Source: Bradyrhizobium sp. CER78
GTDB taxonomy: Bacteria; Pseudomonadota; Alphaproteobacteria; Rhizobiales; Xanthobacteraceae
Assembly (NCBI RefSeq): GCF_029846235.1
Contig: NZ_JARVWP010000004.1
Location: 248,001-312,000, forward strand
Direction of reading: 5' to 3'
DNA: 64,000 bases
Shown: in pieces, positions 8,940-18,156 of the stretch
How the letters are laid out: each line of letters starts with the position of its first letter
Position numbering within the stretch: the stretch's first letter is position 1
Position numbers and translations under genes: made by a program
The notes under the pieces: generated by a model
Seen by the model: the letters and a program-made list of their open reading frames with translations, nothing else
The model's database searches: none
Told to the model about the DNA's origin: nothing

Positions 8940-10181
8940 ATGTCTGCCGATACGCCTCGCCTGCCAAGCACCTTCAATCGCCTGGCCTGGTCCAACCTCG
9001 CCGCGCAATCGGCCGAACAGATCGCGCTCGCGGCCGCGCCCATCGTCGCCGTGCTGGTGCTCGGCGTCGGTGAAGGCCAGACCGGCCTGTTGCAGACCGC
9101 GCTGACGCTGCCCTTCATCCTGTTTGCGATTCCGGCCGGCCTGCTCGCCGACCGCGTGTCGCGGCGCTGGGTGATGGCCGGCTCCGAAGCGCTGCGCGCG
9201 GCGGCATTGGCCGCGATCCTGCTGCTGCTCTGGCTCGGCGCGATGACCTTGCCGTTGCTCGCCTTGCTCGGCTTCATCGCGGTCTGCGGGACGGTGGCCT
9301 ATAGCGTCGCTGCGCCCGCTTTGGTCCCGTCGCTGGTGACGTCGCAGCAATTGCCGGCAGCGAACGCCCGCATCGAGCTCGCGCGCACCGTCGCCTTCGC
9401 CAGCGGTCCCGCGCTCGGCGGCGTGCTGGTCGGCTGGGTCGGCGCCGCGCCCGCATTCGGCTTCGCCGCGGCGCTGTCGGCGATCGCGGTGGTGCTGCTC
9501 GCCGGCCTCTATGAGCCGGCACGTGCGCCCGCCCCGCGGCGTCATCCGTTGCAGGACATCAAGGAAGGCGCGGCCTTCGTGATGCATCACGCCCTGCTGC
9601 GGCCTGTTTTCATCACCCAGTTCATCTTCAACACCGCATCCTTCCTGCTGCTCGCCGTGTTCGTGCCCTATGCCGTGCGCCATCTCGGGCTCAGCGCCAC
9701 CGGTGTCGGCACGACGCTTGCGATGTACGGGGTCGGCATGGTGGTCGGCGCGCTGTTCGCAACCCGGGTGATGAAGCGGCTGGCGTTCGGCACCGTGATC
9801 GGGCTCGGCCCGGTCACCGGCCTCGTCGCCTCGCTGGTGATGGCGCTGACGACCTGGATTGCGACGCCGCTGCTCGCCGGCCTCGGCTTCTTCCTGCTCG
9901 GCGTCGGCCCGATCCTGTGGGTGATCTCGACCACCACGCTGCGCCAGTCGGTGACGCCGCCCTCGCTGCTCGGCCGCGTCTCGGCGATCAACATCATGAG
10001 CTACGGCGCCCGCCCGCTCGGCTCCGCGCTCGGCGCCATCGTCGGTGGCTTCTACGGCGCCGAAGCATGCCTGTATCTTGCCGCCGCGATCTTCGCCGCG
10101 CAGGCGCTGGTGATCCTGCTGTCGCCCGCGGTGTCGCTGACCCGGCAGCCCGACATGGTCGGCGAGCCGGCGCGCTGCTAG
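8940..10181 (+). CDS. MFS transporter, drug/siderophore exporter type
   Basis: 413 residues with about 12 hydrophobic segments. The conserved loop between segments 2 and 3 reads AGLLADRVSRRWVM, the usual MFS G-x-x-D-R-x-x-R/K motif. Length and the LLGRVSAINIMSYGARPLGSALGA region fit the EntS/MFS_3 group of exporters. The substrate is unknown. The ATG at 8940 was chosen for the GAGGA at 8928-8932; an upstream frame extension to 8856 overlaps the terminator. It is monocistronic, with its own short leader. Confidence 0.88.
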   Translation: MSADTPRLPSTFNRLAWSNLAAQSAEQIALAAAPIVAVLVLGVGEGQTGLLQTALTLPFILFAIPAGLLADRVSRRWVMAGSEALRAAALAAILLLLWLGAMTLPLLALLGFIAVCGTVAYSVAAPALVPSLVTSQQLPAANARIELARTVAFASGPALGGVLVGWVGAAPAFGFAAALSAIAVVLLAGLYEPARAPAPRRHPLQDIKEGAAFVMHHALLRPVFITQFIFNTASFLLLAVFVPYAVRHLGLSATGVGTTLAMYGVGMVVGALFATRVMKRLAFGTVIGLGPVTGLVASLVMALTTWIATPLLAGLGFFLLGVGPILWVISTTTLRQSVTPPSLLGRVSAINIMSYGARPLGSALGAIVGGFYGAEACLYLAAAIFAAQALVILLSPAVSLTRQPDMVGEPARC

Positions 10182-10185
10182 CGTT

Positions 10186-10306
10186 CGTCATTGCGAGCCA
10201 ACGGGTCGCGCGAACGCGCGCCCAATGACAGGCTCCACGAAGCAATCCATTTTTCCGCATATGCGGGACGATGGATTGCTTCGTCGCTCCGCTCCTCGCA
10301 ATGACG
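10186..10306. repeat. Palindromic interspersed repeat (REP-like)
   Basis: CGTCATTGCGAG at the left end is mirrored by CTCGCAATGACG at the right end. An inner pair ACGAAGCAATCCAT / ATGGATTGCTTCGT flanks a short centre. I recognise this CGTCATTGCGAG type as a very common intergenic repeat in Bradyrhizobium. It lies between convergent genes and may help end transcription. Confidence 0.8.
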
Positions 10307-10316
10307 GTGAGAGAGT

Positions 10317-11570
10317 CTAGCTCGCCAGATAGCGCTCGTATTTCCCACCGACGACTTCGTCGGCGGCAACGGCCGGATCCAGCGTGTAAAGATCCTGCGC
10401 ATGGCCGATGCCGCGCAACACGAAGCGGCCGGTGGAGACCAGATAGTTGCGGCCGGCGGCGTCGAGCCCGGCGCGGAAGGCGGTCGAGGTCAGCAAGTCG
10501 CGGTCGACCGAGGCGCACATCGAGGCGATCCGACTGACCTCGTTGACAGCAGGCCCGACCACCGTGAAGTCCAGCCGGTCCTCGCTGCCGATATTGCCGT
10601 AGAACACTTCACCGACATGAAGGCCGACATAAGCTGTCGTCGTCGGCTGTCCGTCGGCGGCGCGACGCTCGTTCAACGCATCCATGTTGCTGCGAAATTT
10701 GTGCTCGGCCCGCAGCGCCGCGCGCTTGGCACCCGCCAGGTTTTCGCCGGTGAACATCGCCAGCACGCCGTCGCCGATCAACTTCAGCACCTCGCCGCCG
10801 GCGTCATGGATCGCGTCGATCGAGGCCTGGGCATAATCGTTGAGGAACGGAATGATCTCGTCGGGGCCGATGCGCTCGCTGATCGCGGTCGAGCCGCGCA
10901 CGTCGGAGTACCACAGCACGGCCTTGATCTTCTCGGTGATGCCGCGCTGCATGCGCCCGCGCAGCACCTGCTCCGCCGTCTCGCGGCCGAGATAGACCCG
11001 GCCGAGCGTGCGGGCGATCTCGACCTGCGCGGCGGATTTGATCGCGAGCCCGAGCACGGGCACCAGGTCACGCAGCGACGCCATGTGGTTCTCACCGAAA
11101 CCGTCCGAATGCCGGGTGGTGTAGTAGGAATAGAAGCAGTCCATCTCGCCGATCGTGCCGGCCTCGCCGAAGCGGTGCACGAAGGCGGCAAAATGCTTGT
11201 GGCCCTTCTCGGCGAGGTCGCCGATCATCGAGAAATCGTGTGGCGCGGCGAGGTCGATCACCATCTCGTCATGGCCGTTTTCGAGCATGTGATGGAACGC
11301 CGACTGCCGCCACTTCTGGCCGGCTTCGCCGGTGCTGGTCGAGCCGTATTCGAAGATGTCGGCCTCGTTGCTCTCGCCGTCGTTCCAGCGGAAGCCGCGC
11401 CCCTCGAAGATCGGATGCAGGGTGTCGATGAAGACGATGGCCCGCGACAGCGGCATGCCGGCGGCCCGGCAGCGCTCGCAGAAGCCGCGCAGCAGGTCGT
11501 TTTCCGGCAGGCCGGTCAGACCCTGGCGGACCAGCCAATTCATGAGGCGCAAACGGGGCGTCAGTTCCAT
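10317..11570 (-). CDS. Class III adenylate/guanylate cyclase domain protein
   Basis: 417 residues from the ATG at 11570. The C-terminal half carries a class III cyclase domain: LWYSDVRGSTAISERIG with the first metal Asp, LIGDGVLAMF with the second, and DFTVVGPAVNEVSRI near the end, so an active enzyme making cAMP from ATP is likely. The N-terminal 200 residues look like a sensor region found in many rhizobial cyclases; its ligand is unknown. No membrane segment is seen. An in-frame ATG at 11648 is an alternative start, and neither has a clear ribosome site. Confidence 0.87.
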   Translation of the reverse strand: MELTPRLRLMNWLVRQGLTGLPENDLLRGFCERCRAAGMPLSRAIVFIDTLHPIFEGRGFRWNDGESNEADIFEYGSTSTGEAGQKWRQSAFHHMLENGHDEMVIDLAAPHDFSMIGDLAEKGHKHFAAFVHRFGEAGTIGEMDCFYSYYTTRHSDGFGENHMASLRDLVPVLGLAIKSAAQVEIARTLGRVYLGRETAEQVLRGRMQRGITEKIKAVLWYSDVRGSTAISERIGPDEIIPFLNDYAQASIDAIHDAGGEVLKLIGDGVLAMFTGENLAGAKRAALRAEHKFRSNMDALNERRAADGQPTTTAYVGLHVGEVFYGNIGSEDRLDFTVVGPAVNEVSRIASMCASVDRDLLTSTAFRAGLDAAGRNYLVSTGRFVLRGIGHAQDLYTLDPAVAADEVVGGKYERYLAS

Positions 11571-11745
11571 ACGTTGGATTATGCCGGGCAATTGGTGCGG
11601 GAGGAAGGGCTGGTCGTCGCGTGACAGATGCGGATGCCCATGCGGCATTGCAAGGCCGCCCGGCCGCATCGTTTCACCGGGAACAGCGCCGCGGGAGCCG
11701 GCGATTCCGCTTTCCTTTGCCCCTGGCTTCGCGCACAAGGAGCGC

Positions 11746-11937
11746 ATGGACAACACTGCCGGCCCGCAAAATCCGATCCGACGCCTCATGAAATGGGCGA
11801 TCACTCCGCCGCAATCCTATGGGGTCTATCTTGGCGGCATCATCCTGGTCTACGCCCTGTCGTTCTACGCCGGCACGCTGAAGCCGAAGCACGTGCCTGG
11901 CCCGCCGGTGACCGCGCCGTCCACCCCGCACAGCTGA
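11746..11937 (+). CDS. Small single-span membrane protein
   Basis: 63 residues with one hydrophobic helix (YGVYLGGIILVYALSFYAGT, 27-46) between a basic N-terminal part and a Pro-rich tail. AAGGAG sits just before the ATG at 11746. I recall close relatives as conserved hypothetical proteins in Bradyrhizobium. No function is known. It meets the DMT gene tail to tail with no gap. Confidence 0.65.
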   Translation: MDNTAGPQNPIRRLMKWAITPPQSYGVYLGGIILVYALSFYAGTLKPKHVPGPPVTAPSTPHS

Positions 11938-12816
11938 TCAGGCCGGCTTGGCCTCCGACGTCGCGATCCAGATTCCGGCGCAGACCGCGATCAGGCCAAC
12001 GACCAGACTGACCGTGATCGGCTCGCCGATCAGCTGCTTCGCCAAAAGCCCGGCTGCGATCGGGTTGACCGTCATGGTGTTGGCGACACGGGTCGGCGAG
12101 GCCCGCTCGAGCGCCAGCACCCACAGGATGAAGGCCAGCGCACCGCCGGCAATTCCGAGATAGAGCCCTGCGATCCATTGCGATGCGCCGAATTCGCGCA
12201 GCGTCGCCGGGCTGCCGGTGAACGCACCGACCGCCACCAGCACAGATGCCCCCGCCCCCATGCCGACCGCTAGGAAGCCGAGCGCGCTGGAGCGGCGGAT
12301 GAATGGTCGCGACAGCACGTTGTAGAACGCCATGCAGAGCACCGCGGCGGCCATGATCAGCTCGCCGCGCCATGCGCCCGGTGGCGCCGCCGACAGCCCG
12401 GATGCGAGCGCGGCGGCGACGCCGAGCACCGCAATCGAGACCCCGGCCGATTTGCGCAGCGTCAGCGGCTCGATGCCGAGCACGGCCCCTACCACCATGG
12501 TGGACAGCGGCAATGTCGCCAGCGCCAGGCTGGCGCGCGCCGCCGTCGTGTAGGACATCGCGAGATTATAGAGCACGAAGAACACGCCGAAGAAGGCGAT
12601 GCCGAGCGCCGCGACCGCCGGCCAATCCTCACGCCGCGGCCACTTCGCCCCGAGCAGGACCGCAACGGGAAGCACGCAGAGGAAACCGATCGCCCAGCGC
12701 AGGATCGCAAGCGTGATCGGGTCGGCATTGCCCGCGAGGTAACGCGTGATCGCCGCCGCCGTGCCGCCGAGGCAGCTCGAGACCAGTGCAATCGCAACGC
12801 CGATCCACTCGCCCAT
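11938..12816 (-). CDS. EamA/DMT-family exporter
   Basis: 292 residues with ten hydrophobic segments arranged as two EamA repeats (about 5-135 and 150-285), the second ending in MTVNPIAAGLLAKQLIGEPI. DMT proteins of this type export amino acids or other metabolites; the substrate cannot be read. The ATG at 12816 is preferred because GGGGAG lies 5 bases before it; another ATG at 12828 is possible. It is divergent from an MmyB-type regulator 80 bp away, which probably controls it. Confidence 0.88.
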   Translation of the reverse strand: MGEWIGVAIALVSSCLGGTAAAITRYLAGNADPITLAILRWAIGFLCVLPVAVLLGAKWPRREDWPAVAALGIAFFGVFFVLYNLAMSYTTAARASLALATLPLSTMVVGAVLGIEPLTLRKSAGVSIAVLGVAAALASGLSAAPPGAWRGELIMAAAVLCMAFYNVLSRPFIRRSSALGFLAVGMGAGASVLVAVGAFTGSPATLREFGASQWIAGLYLGIAGGALAFILWVLALERASPTRVANTMTVNPIAAGLLAKQLIGEPITVSLVVGLIAVCAGIWIATSEAKPA

Positions 12817-12879
12817 CCTGCTCCCCATGCGTTTCGTGCCCGCTTGTGGCATCTTGCCCGGCGAGATTGTTTCGACAAC

Positions 12880-12892
12880 TACCTGACAGGTA
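12880..12892. promoter_or_regulatory. Candidate operator TACCTGACAGGTA
   Basis: A perfect 6-bp inverted repeat with one central base lies directly before the start of the XRE regulator (12896), in the 79-bp space shared with the divergent DMT gene. Autoregulation by the XRE protein and co-control of the exporter are inferred from position. Confidence 0.5.
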
Positions 12893-12895
12893 CTC

Positions 12896-13714
12896 ATGTC
12901 ACAGCGCGATTTTGCAGCCAGCCTGCGCTGGTGGCGGCAGCGCAAGGGCCATTCGCAGCTCGAGCTCGCCGGGCGCGCGGATATCTCGCAGCGCCATCTG
13001 AGCTTCCTCGAGCTCGGCCGCGCGGCACCGAGCCGCGACATGGTGATCCGGCTCGCCGCGGCGCTCGACGTGCCGCTGCGTCAACAGAACGCGCTATTGG
13101 TCGCGGCGGGCTTCGCACCGGTGTGGCGGCAAACCGACCTCGCAGCGCCTGAGCTCGCGCAGGTCCGTTACGCGCTGGATTTCATCCTGGCGCAGCAGGA
13201 GCCCTTTCCGGCGGTCGTGGTCGACCGGCACTGGAATCTGCTGCTTGCGAATGCCGGCGCCGCGCAGCTGGTGGAATTCCTGGTCGGGCCGCTGTCGCCC
13301 GGCACGCCGGTCAATCTCGCCGACGCACTGGTCGCGCCCGGCGTGCTGCGGCCCTATCTCACCAACTGGACCGAGGTCGCCAGCTACTTCGTGCGCAGCG
13401 TCGAAGCCGACGCCGCGAGCGACGGCACCACCGCGACGGCGGAGTTGCTCAAGCGCCTGATGGCCTATGACGGGGTCGAGGCTGCGTTGGCCACGCCGCC
13501 AGCAGGACCTGCGTCGGGACCCGTGCTGCCGATGCTGTTCCGCAAGGGCGACGTCCGCCTGCAGCTGTTCACGACCATCGCAACGCTGGGGACGCCGCAG
13601 GACGTCACGCTGCAGGAGCTGCGGATCGAGAGCTTCTTTCCGATGGACGAAGAGACCGCGCAGATTTTTCGAGGCTGGTCGAAAGCGCGCAGTCCCAAAG
13701 CGGCTCAGTCATAG
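12896..13714 (+). CDS. XRE-family regulator with MmyB-like ligand-binding domain
   Basis: 272 residues. Residues 5-60 are a Cro/C1-type helix-turn-helix (LRWWRQRKGHSQLELAGRAD, then ISQRHLSFLELGRAAPSRDM). Residues 90-265 match the MmyB-like PAS-type domain with VVVDRHWNLLLANAGA and the C-terminal LRIESFFPMDEET. Such proteins respond to small hydrophobic ligands and often regulate a neighbouring transporter or oxidoreductase. It is divergent from the DMT exporter, with a small palindrome at its start. Its 3' end overlaps the MBL gene by 10 bp on the opposite strand. Confidence 0.9.
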   Translation: MSQRDFAASLRWWRQRKGHSQLELAGRADISQRHLSFLELGRAAPSRDMVIRLAAALDVPLRQQNALLVAAGFAPVWRQTDLAAPELAQVRYALDFILAQQEPFPAVVVDRHWNLLLANAGAAQLVEFLVGPLSPGTPVNLADALVAPGVLRPYLTNWTEVASYFVRSVEADAASDGTTATAELLKRLMAYDGVEAALATPPAGPASGPVLPMLFRKGDVRLQLFTTIATLGTPQDVTLQELRIESFFPMDEETAQIFRGWSKARSPKAAQS

Positions 13715-14532
13715 AACTCCGGCGACATTTTCAGCCCGTCGCGCTGCGCCTTGTCGTGGTTGATCCAGAGCTGCGCCTTCTCTTTCGTCAGCGTGTCGGC
13801 GATCTTCTGCATCGAGGCCAGCGTCTGCTCCTTGCTGGCGTTCAGGCTCGGTACGCGCCGATTGTCCCAATTATCCTTGAAGTGAACGGCATCGCCGGTC
13901 AGCACGACCGCGCCGCTATTCGGCAGCTTCACCAGCAGCGACTGGTGGCCGGGCGTGTGGCCCGGCGTCGAGAGGATGGTGATGCTGCCGTCGCCGAACA
14001 CGTCGCGGTCGCCCTCGAGCTTGGTGACGGGATGCTCGGGCTTGAAGCGCGGCCCGTTGTTGACGCCGGGCCATTCATACTCGGCCTTCTGCACATACAG
14101 CATCGCGGCCGGGAACAGCTCCACATTGCCGATGTGATCGGGATGGGTGTGCGAGACCGCCATCGCCTTGATGTCCGACGGCTTGACCCCGAGCTGGTCG
14201 AGCTGCGCGGCGAGCGTCTTCGGCCGTCGCCACGTGATCGCCTTGGGATCGGCCGGCGCAAGGCCGTTCGGCATCGCAGCGACCGCGTCGGGGATGCCGG
14301 TGTCCCACAGGAACCAGCCCTGCGCGTGCTTGATCAGGTAGCAATTGTCGACGAAGTCCATCGACTTGCCTTCGTTGACGCCGGGCGACCAGCGCGAGAT
14401 GTCGCCGGCAACACCCTCACCGCAGTTGAGGATATAGAGCCGCTCGACGCCTGATTTCGCCGGCTGGGCGTCCGCCTGCGGGGTCGTGCCGACGACCCAG
14501 AGCAACATTGCAAGACTGATTGCCTTCCTCAC
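13705..14532 (-). CDS. Secreted MBL-fold hydrolase, N-acyl-homoserine-lactonase-like
   Basis: 275 residues from a GTG at 14532 that has GGAGGG 4 bases upstream; an ATG at 14544 is in frame but lies on that ribosome site. Residues 1-22 are a signal peptide ending QADA, so the enzyme is periplasmic. The metallo-beta-lactamase core is intact: SHTHPDHIGN, STPGHTPGHQSLLV and LTGDAVHF, giving a two-metal site. The family contains AHL lactonases (quorum quenching) but also other esterases, so the substrate is uncertain. It stands alone between the regulator and the metal exporter. Confidence 0.85.
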   Translation of the reverse strand: MRKAISLAMLLWVVGTTPQADAQPAKSGVERLYILNCGEGVAGDISRWSPGVNEGKSMDFVDNCYLIKHAQGWFLWDTGIPDAVAAMPNGLAPADPKAITWRRPKTLAAQLDQLGVKPSDIKAMAVSHTHPDHIGNVELFPAAMLYVQKAEYEWPGVNNGPRFKPEHPVTKLEGDRDVFGDGSITILSTPGHTPGHQSLLVKLPNSGAVVLTGDAVHFKDNWDNRRVPSLNASKEQTLASMQKIADTLTKEKAQLWINHDKAQRDGLKMSPEFYD

Positions 14533-14660
14533 ATTGCCCTCCATCGATCGAGCCCGTCATTGCAACGCGCGCGGTCGCAATCTGCCGTCTTGTCGCCGAC
14601 CGTGGAAGACGTGGAGATCGGCTTAACCGATCAATTGAATGCGAGTGCGTGAGGCGCCGG

Positions 14661-15638
14661 CTAGACCATTTCCGCCGGGGCCAGCCGGCAGGTCTCGCTG
14701 CTGATCTCGACCTGCAGCGTGGCGTGGTGGATGCTGAACCGCTCCGACAGCTCGCCGCAGACGCGATGCAGGAAGACATCGTCATGTCCTCCGGGCCGCA
14801 CCAGATGCGCGGTCAAGGCGGTCTCGCTCGTGCTCATCGCCCAGATGTGCAGGTCGTGCACCTCGGTGACGCCTTCGAGCGCGGCGAGATAGTCCCTCAC
14901 CCGCTTGAGATCGATCCCCTTCGGCACCGCGTCGAGCGCGAGGTTGACGCTGTCACGGGCAAGCTCCCAGCCGCTCAGCAGCACGGCCACCGCGATGACG
15001 AGGCTGATCGCCGGATCGAGCCACTGCCAGCCGGTCGCCATGATCAAGAGCGCGGCGATCACGACGCCGAACGAGACGCCGGCATCCGCCGCCATGTGCA
15101 GGTAGGCGCCGCGGACGTTGAGGTCGCTGTCGCGGCCGCGCATGAACAACAGCGCGGTGCCGCCATTGATCAGGATGCCGAGCGCCGCGACCCAGACCAC
15201 GGTCCAGCTTGCGACCTCCGCAGGCTCGCGGAAGCGGTTGAGCGCCTCGACCGCGATGCCGCCGACCGCAATCAACAGCAGCCCGGCGTTGAACAGCGCC
15301 GCCAGGATCGAAGCCCGGCGGTAGCCATAGGTGTGGGTGTCGGTCGGGCGCCTGCCGGCGAGCCACGCCCCGCCCCAGGCCAGCAGCAGCGCGATGACGT
15401 CGGAGAGATTGTGAACGGCGTCGGAGACCAGCGCGAGCGAGTTGGCGGAATAGCCGAAGATCAGCTCCGCGACGACGAACGCGGTGTTGAGCGAGGCGCC
15501 GATCGCGAACGCCGTGCCGAAGCTGGCGGGCGCGTGGCTGTGCCCGGCGTGGGAATGTCCCGCGTGGGAATGTCCGCCGTGAGAGTGCCCGTGAGAATGA
15601 CCGCCGTGGTCATGGTCGTGGTCGTGATTGTGCGCCAT
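14661..15638 (-). CDS. Cation diffusion facilitator metal exporter with His-rich N-terminus
   Basis: 325 residues. Residues 2-36 are almost only His, Gly, Ser and Asp in HSH/GHSH repeats, a flexible metal-binding tail. The six-helix CDF domain follows (about 40-230) with the metal-site motifs SDAVHNLSDV and HMAADAG, then a cytoplasmic ferredoxin-like domain with VHDLHIWAMS. It exports divalent metal such as Zn, Co or Ni by proton antiport. Zn/Co is most likely from the His tail, and CzcD/DmeF are the closest named types. The promoter region has two inverted repeats that could bind a metal sensor. Confidence 0.92.
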   Translation of the reverse strand: MAHNHDHDHDHGGHSHGHSHGGHSHAGHSHAGHSHAPASFGTAFAIGASLNTAFVVAELIFGYSANSLALVSDAVHNLSDVIALLLAWGGAWLAGRRPTDTHTYGYRRASILAALFNAGLLLIAVGGIAVEALNRFREPAEVASWTVVWVAALGILINGGTALLFMRGRDSDLNVRGAYLHMAADAGVSFGVVIAALLIMATGWQWLDPAISLVIAVAVLLSGWELARDSVNLALDAVPKGIDLKRVRDYLAALEGVTEVHDLHIWAMSTSETALTAHLVRPGGHDDVFLHRVCGELSERFSIHHATLQVEISSETCRLAPAEMV

Positions 15639-15641
15639 GGC

Positions 15642-15708
15642 AACCGTCGCCCGTGATCGTTGGCGACGGTTATAGCGCGGTGAAATGTGGATACTATCAC
15701 ACCGCGCT
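15642..15708. promoter_or_regulatory. Two adjacent inverted repeats upstream of the CDF exporter
   Basis: AACCGTCGCC (15642-15651) is mirrored by GGCGACGGTT (15662-15671), and AGCGCGGTG (15674-15682) by CACCGCGCT (15700-15708). The first lies 3 bases before the start codon and would form a hairpin in the mRNA leader; the second could be an operator. Metal-dependent control of the exporter is a reasonable but unproven role. Confidence 0.5.
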
Positions 15709-15716
15709 GTTCGTAA

Positions 15717-15824
15717 GCGTAGCCCGGATGGAGCGAAGCGCCGTATGGCGGATTAGCCAACGGCGTAATCCGCCGCGCCGCGACGAGAACGGCGGGTTAC
15801 GGCTGCGCCTAACCCGCCTTACGC
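15717..15824. repeat. Interspersed palindromic repeat (GTAGCCCGGATGGAGCGAAG type)
   Basis: The stretch starts GCGTAGCCCGGATGG and ends CCGCCTTACGC. Inside it are mirrored pairs GGCGGATTA/TAATCCGCC and GGCGGGTTA/TAACCCGCC. This repeat type is widely scattered in intergenic DNA of Bradyrhizobium and other proteobacteria. It ends 5 bases before the parC stop, between two minus-strand genes. Confidence 0.75.
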
Positions 15825-15828
15825 AGCA

Positions 15829-18084
15829 CTACTCCACGCCGCGGTTGAACTTGTTCGACTTCGGCAGGCCATGGGCGAGCCGGCCGGCGTCGGCGCGGTT
15901 GCCGCGCCAGTCGGCCAGTTCCTTCATGGTCATGCTGTGCTCGCGGCCGGCCGAATCCTTCCAGGTCAGGCCGGTCTTGGAGTCGAACACCGCAACATCC
16001 GACAGCTCCGAGCTGGTGTATTTCTGCAGCCGCACGCCACGGCCGCGCGCCATCTCCGGCACCTGATCGAGACCGAACAGCACCATCTTGTGGTTGGTGC
16101 CGATCACCGCGACGGTGTCGCCGTTCACGGTGGTGATCGCACGGGCCTCGTTCGGCATCTCGACATTGAGCACCTGCTTGCCCTTGCGGGTGTTGCCGAC
16201 GCAATCCTCTTCCTTGACGATGAAGCCCTGGCCCTCGCTGCTCGCGATCAGGAACTTGCGCTCGCCCTTGTTGACGAACAGCGAGATGATCGCGGCGTCC
16301 TGTTCGAGGTCGATGAACATGCGGATCGGCTCGCCATGGCCGCGGCCGCCCGGCAGCTTGGCAACGTCGAGCGAATAGAACTTGCCGTTGGTCGCGAACA
16401 GCAGCAGCTTCGAGGTGGTCTCGGCAAAGAACGAATGCTCGAGCTTGTCGTCGGTCTTGAAGGCGAGCCCCGAGAGATCCTCGACATGGCCCTTCAGCGT
16501 GCGCACCCAGCCTTTCTCGGAGATCACGACGGTGCACGGCTCGCGCTCGACCAGGGCTTCCTCGATCGCGGCGAGATCATGCTCGGGCGCATCGGCGAAG
16601 GTGGTGCGGCGCTTGCCGAGCGGCGTCTTGGGCCCGAAGATGTCGCGGACCTTGCGCACCTGCTCGCCGACCTTGGCCCATTGCTCGGTCTCGGAGCCGA
16701 GCAGGCCCTCGATGCCCTTCAATTCCTTGCGAAGATCCCTGTCCTCGGTGCGGATCTCCATCTCCTCCAGGCGGCGCAAATTGCGCAGCCTCATGTTGAG
16801 GATGGCTTCGGCCTGGATCTCGGTGAGCTTGAAGGTCTTGATCAGGACCGGCTTCGGCTCGTCCTCGGTGCGGATGATCTTGATCACCTTGTCGAGGTTC
16901 AGATAGGCGACGAGGTGGCCGCCCAGCACTTCCAGGCGATGCTCGATCTGCGTCTTGCGGAAGTTGGAGCGGCGGACCAGCACGTCGCGCAGATGGTCGA
17001 GCCATTCGCGCAGGCACTCGGCGAGGCCGACCACCTTCGGGATGCGGCCCTTGATCAGCACGTTCAGATTCAGCGAGATCTTGCTTTCCAGCTCGGTCAG
17101 CCGGAACAGCGACTCCATCATCAGCGCCGGATCGACGGTGCGCGATTTCGGCTCGATCACGAGCCGCACATCCTCGGCCGACTCGTCACGGACGTCGGCG
17201 ACCAGCGGCAGCTTCTTCTCGTTGATCAGTTCGGCGATCTTCTCGACGATCCGCGACTTCTGCACCAGCCACGGAATCTCGGTGACGACGACCACCCAGG
17301 TGCCGCGCGCGCCCTCCTCCTGGGTCCAGCGCGAACGGGTGCGGAACGAGCCGCGGCCCGTGGTGTAGGCCTCGATGATCGCTTCCTTGGAATCGACGAC
17401 GATGCCGCCGGTCGGGAAGTCCGGACCCTTGACCCATTTGAGAAGAGCCTTCGACTTGGCGTCGGGCTTCTCGATCAGATGCAGCGCGGCGTCGCAGAGT
17501 TCGGCCGCGTTGTGCGGCGGGATCGAGGTCGCCATGCCGACCGCGATGCCTTGCGCGCCGTTGGCGAGCAGGTTCGGGAAGCCGCCGGGCAGCACCACCG
17601 GCTCTTTCGACTGGCCATCGTAGTTCAGGCGGAATTCGACGCCGTCCTCATCGATGCCGTCGAGCAGCAGCCGCGCGACCTCGGTCATGCGCGCTTCGGT
17701 GTAGCGGTAGGCGGCCGGATTATCGCCGTCGATGTTGCCGAAATTGCCCTGGCCGTCGACCAGCGGGTAGCGCGAGGAGAAATCCTGCGCCAGGCGCACC
17801 ATGGCGTCATAGATCGCCTGGTCGCCGTGCGGATGGAACGAGCCCATCACGTCGCCGACGATCTTGGCGGATTTCTTGAATGCCGCGCGCGGGTCGAGCC
17901 CGAGCAGGTCCATGCCGTAGAGGATGCGGCGGTGCACCGGCTTCAGCCCGTCGCGGGCATCCGGCAGTGCACGATGCATGATGGTCGAGAGCGCATAGGC
18001 GAGATAGCGCTCCTCGAGCGCGTCACGCAGCGGCACCTCATGAATTTCGGCCGGCTTTTCCGGCGGTATCTGACGTTTTCCCAT
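15829..18084 (-). CDS. parC: DNA topoisomerase IV subunit A
   Basis: Breaks and rejoins DNA in the decatenating enzyme that separates daughter chromosomes, acting with ParE. 751 residues, the usual size for ParC rather than GyrA. The catalytic Tyr is Y128 in AAYRYTEAR. The quinolone-region loop reads [10 protein letters not shown], with Gln89 where E. coli ParC has Ser80; from memory this is usual in Rhizobiales. The C-terminal part has weak beta-pinwheel blades such as [14 protein letters not shown]. It is the downstream end of the minus-strand housekeeping block, 72 bp after recO. Confidence 0.97.
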   Translation of the reverse strand: MGKRQIPPEKPAEIHEVPLRDALEERYLAYALSTIMHRALPDARDGLKPVHRRILYGMDLLGLDPRAAFKKSAKIVGDVMGSFHPHGDQAIYDAMVRLAQDFSSRYPLVDGQGNFGNIDGDNPAAYRYTEARMTEVARLLLDGIDEDGVEFRLNYDGQSKEPVVLPGGFPNLLANGAQGIAVGMATSIPPHNAAELCDAALHLIEKPDAKSKALLKWVKGPDFPTGGIVVDSKEAIIEAYTTGRGSFRTRSRWTQEEGARGTWVVVVTEIPWLVQKSRIVEKIAELINEKKLPLVADVRDESAEDVRLVIEPKSRTVDPALMMESLFRLTELESKISLNLNVLIKGRIPKVVGLAECLREWLDHLRDVLVRRSNFRKTQIEHRLEVLGGHLVAYLNLDKVIKIIRTEDEPKPVLIKTFKLTEIQAEAILNMRLRNLRRLEEMEIRTEDRDLRKELKGIEGLLGSETEQWAKVGEQVRKVRDIFGPKTPLGKRRTTFADAPEHDLAAIEEALVEREPCTVVISEKGWVRTLKGHVEDLSGLAFKTDDKLEHSFFAETTSKLLLFATNGKFYSLDVAKLPGGRGHGEPIRMFIDLEQDAAIISLFVNKGERKFLIASSEGQGFIVKEEDCVGNTRKGKQVLNVEMPNEARAITTVNGDTVAVIGTNHKMVLFGLDQVPEMARGRGVRLQKYTSSELSDVAVFDSKTGLTWKDSAGREHSMTMKELADWRGNRADAGRLAHGLPKSNKFNRGVE

Positions 18085-18156
18085 GGGGAGGCGTTAAACC
18101 TTGGCGGTGAATCGGGCAAGCCGCGAATCAGCGGGAATTTAGGGCCCGAATCGGCC

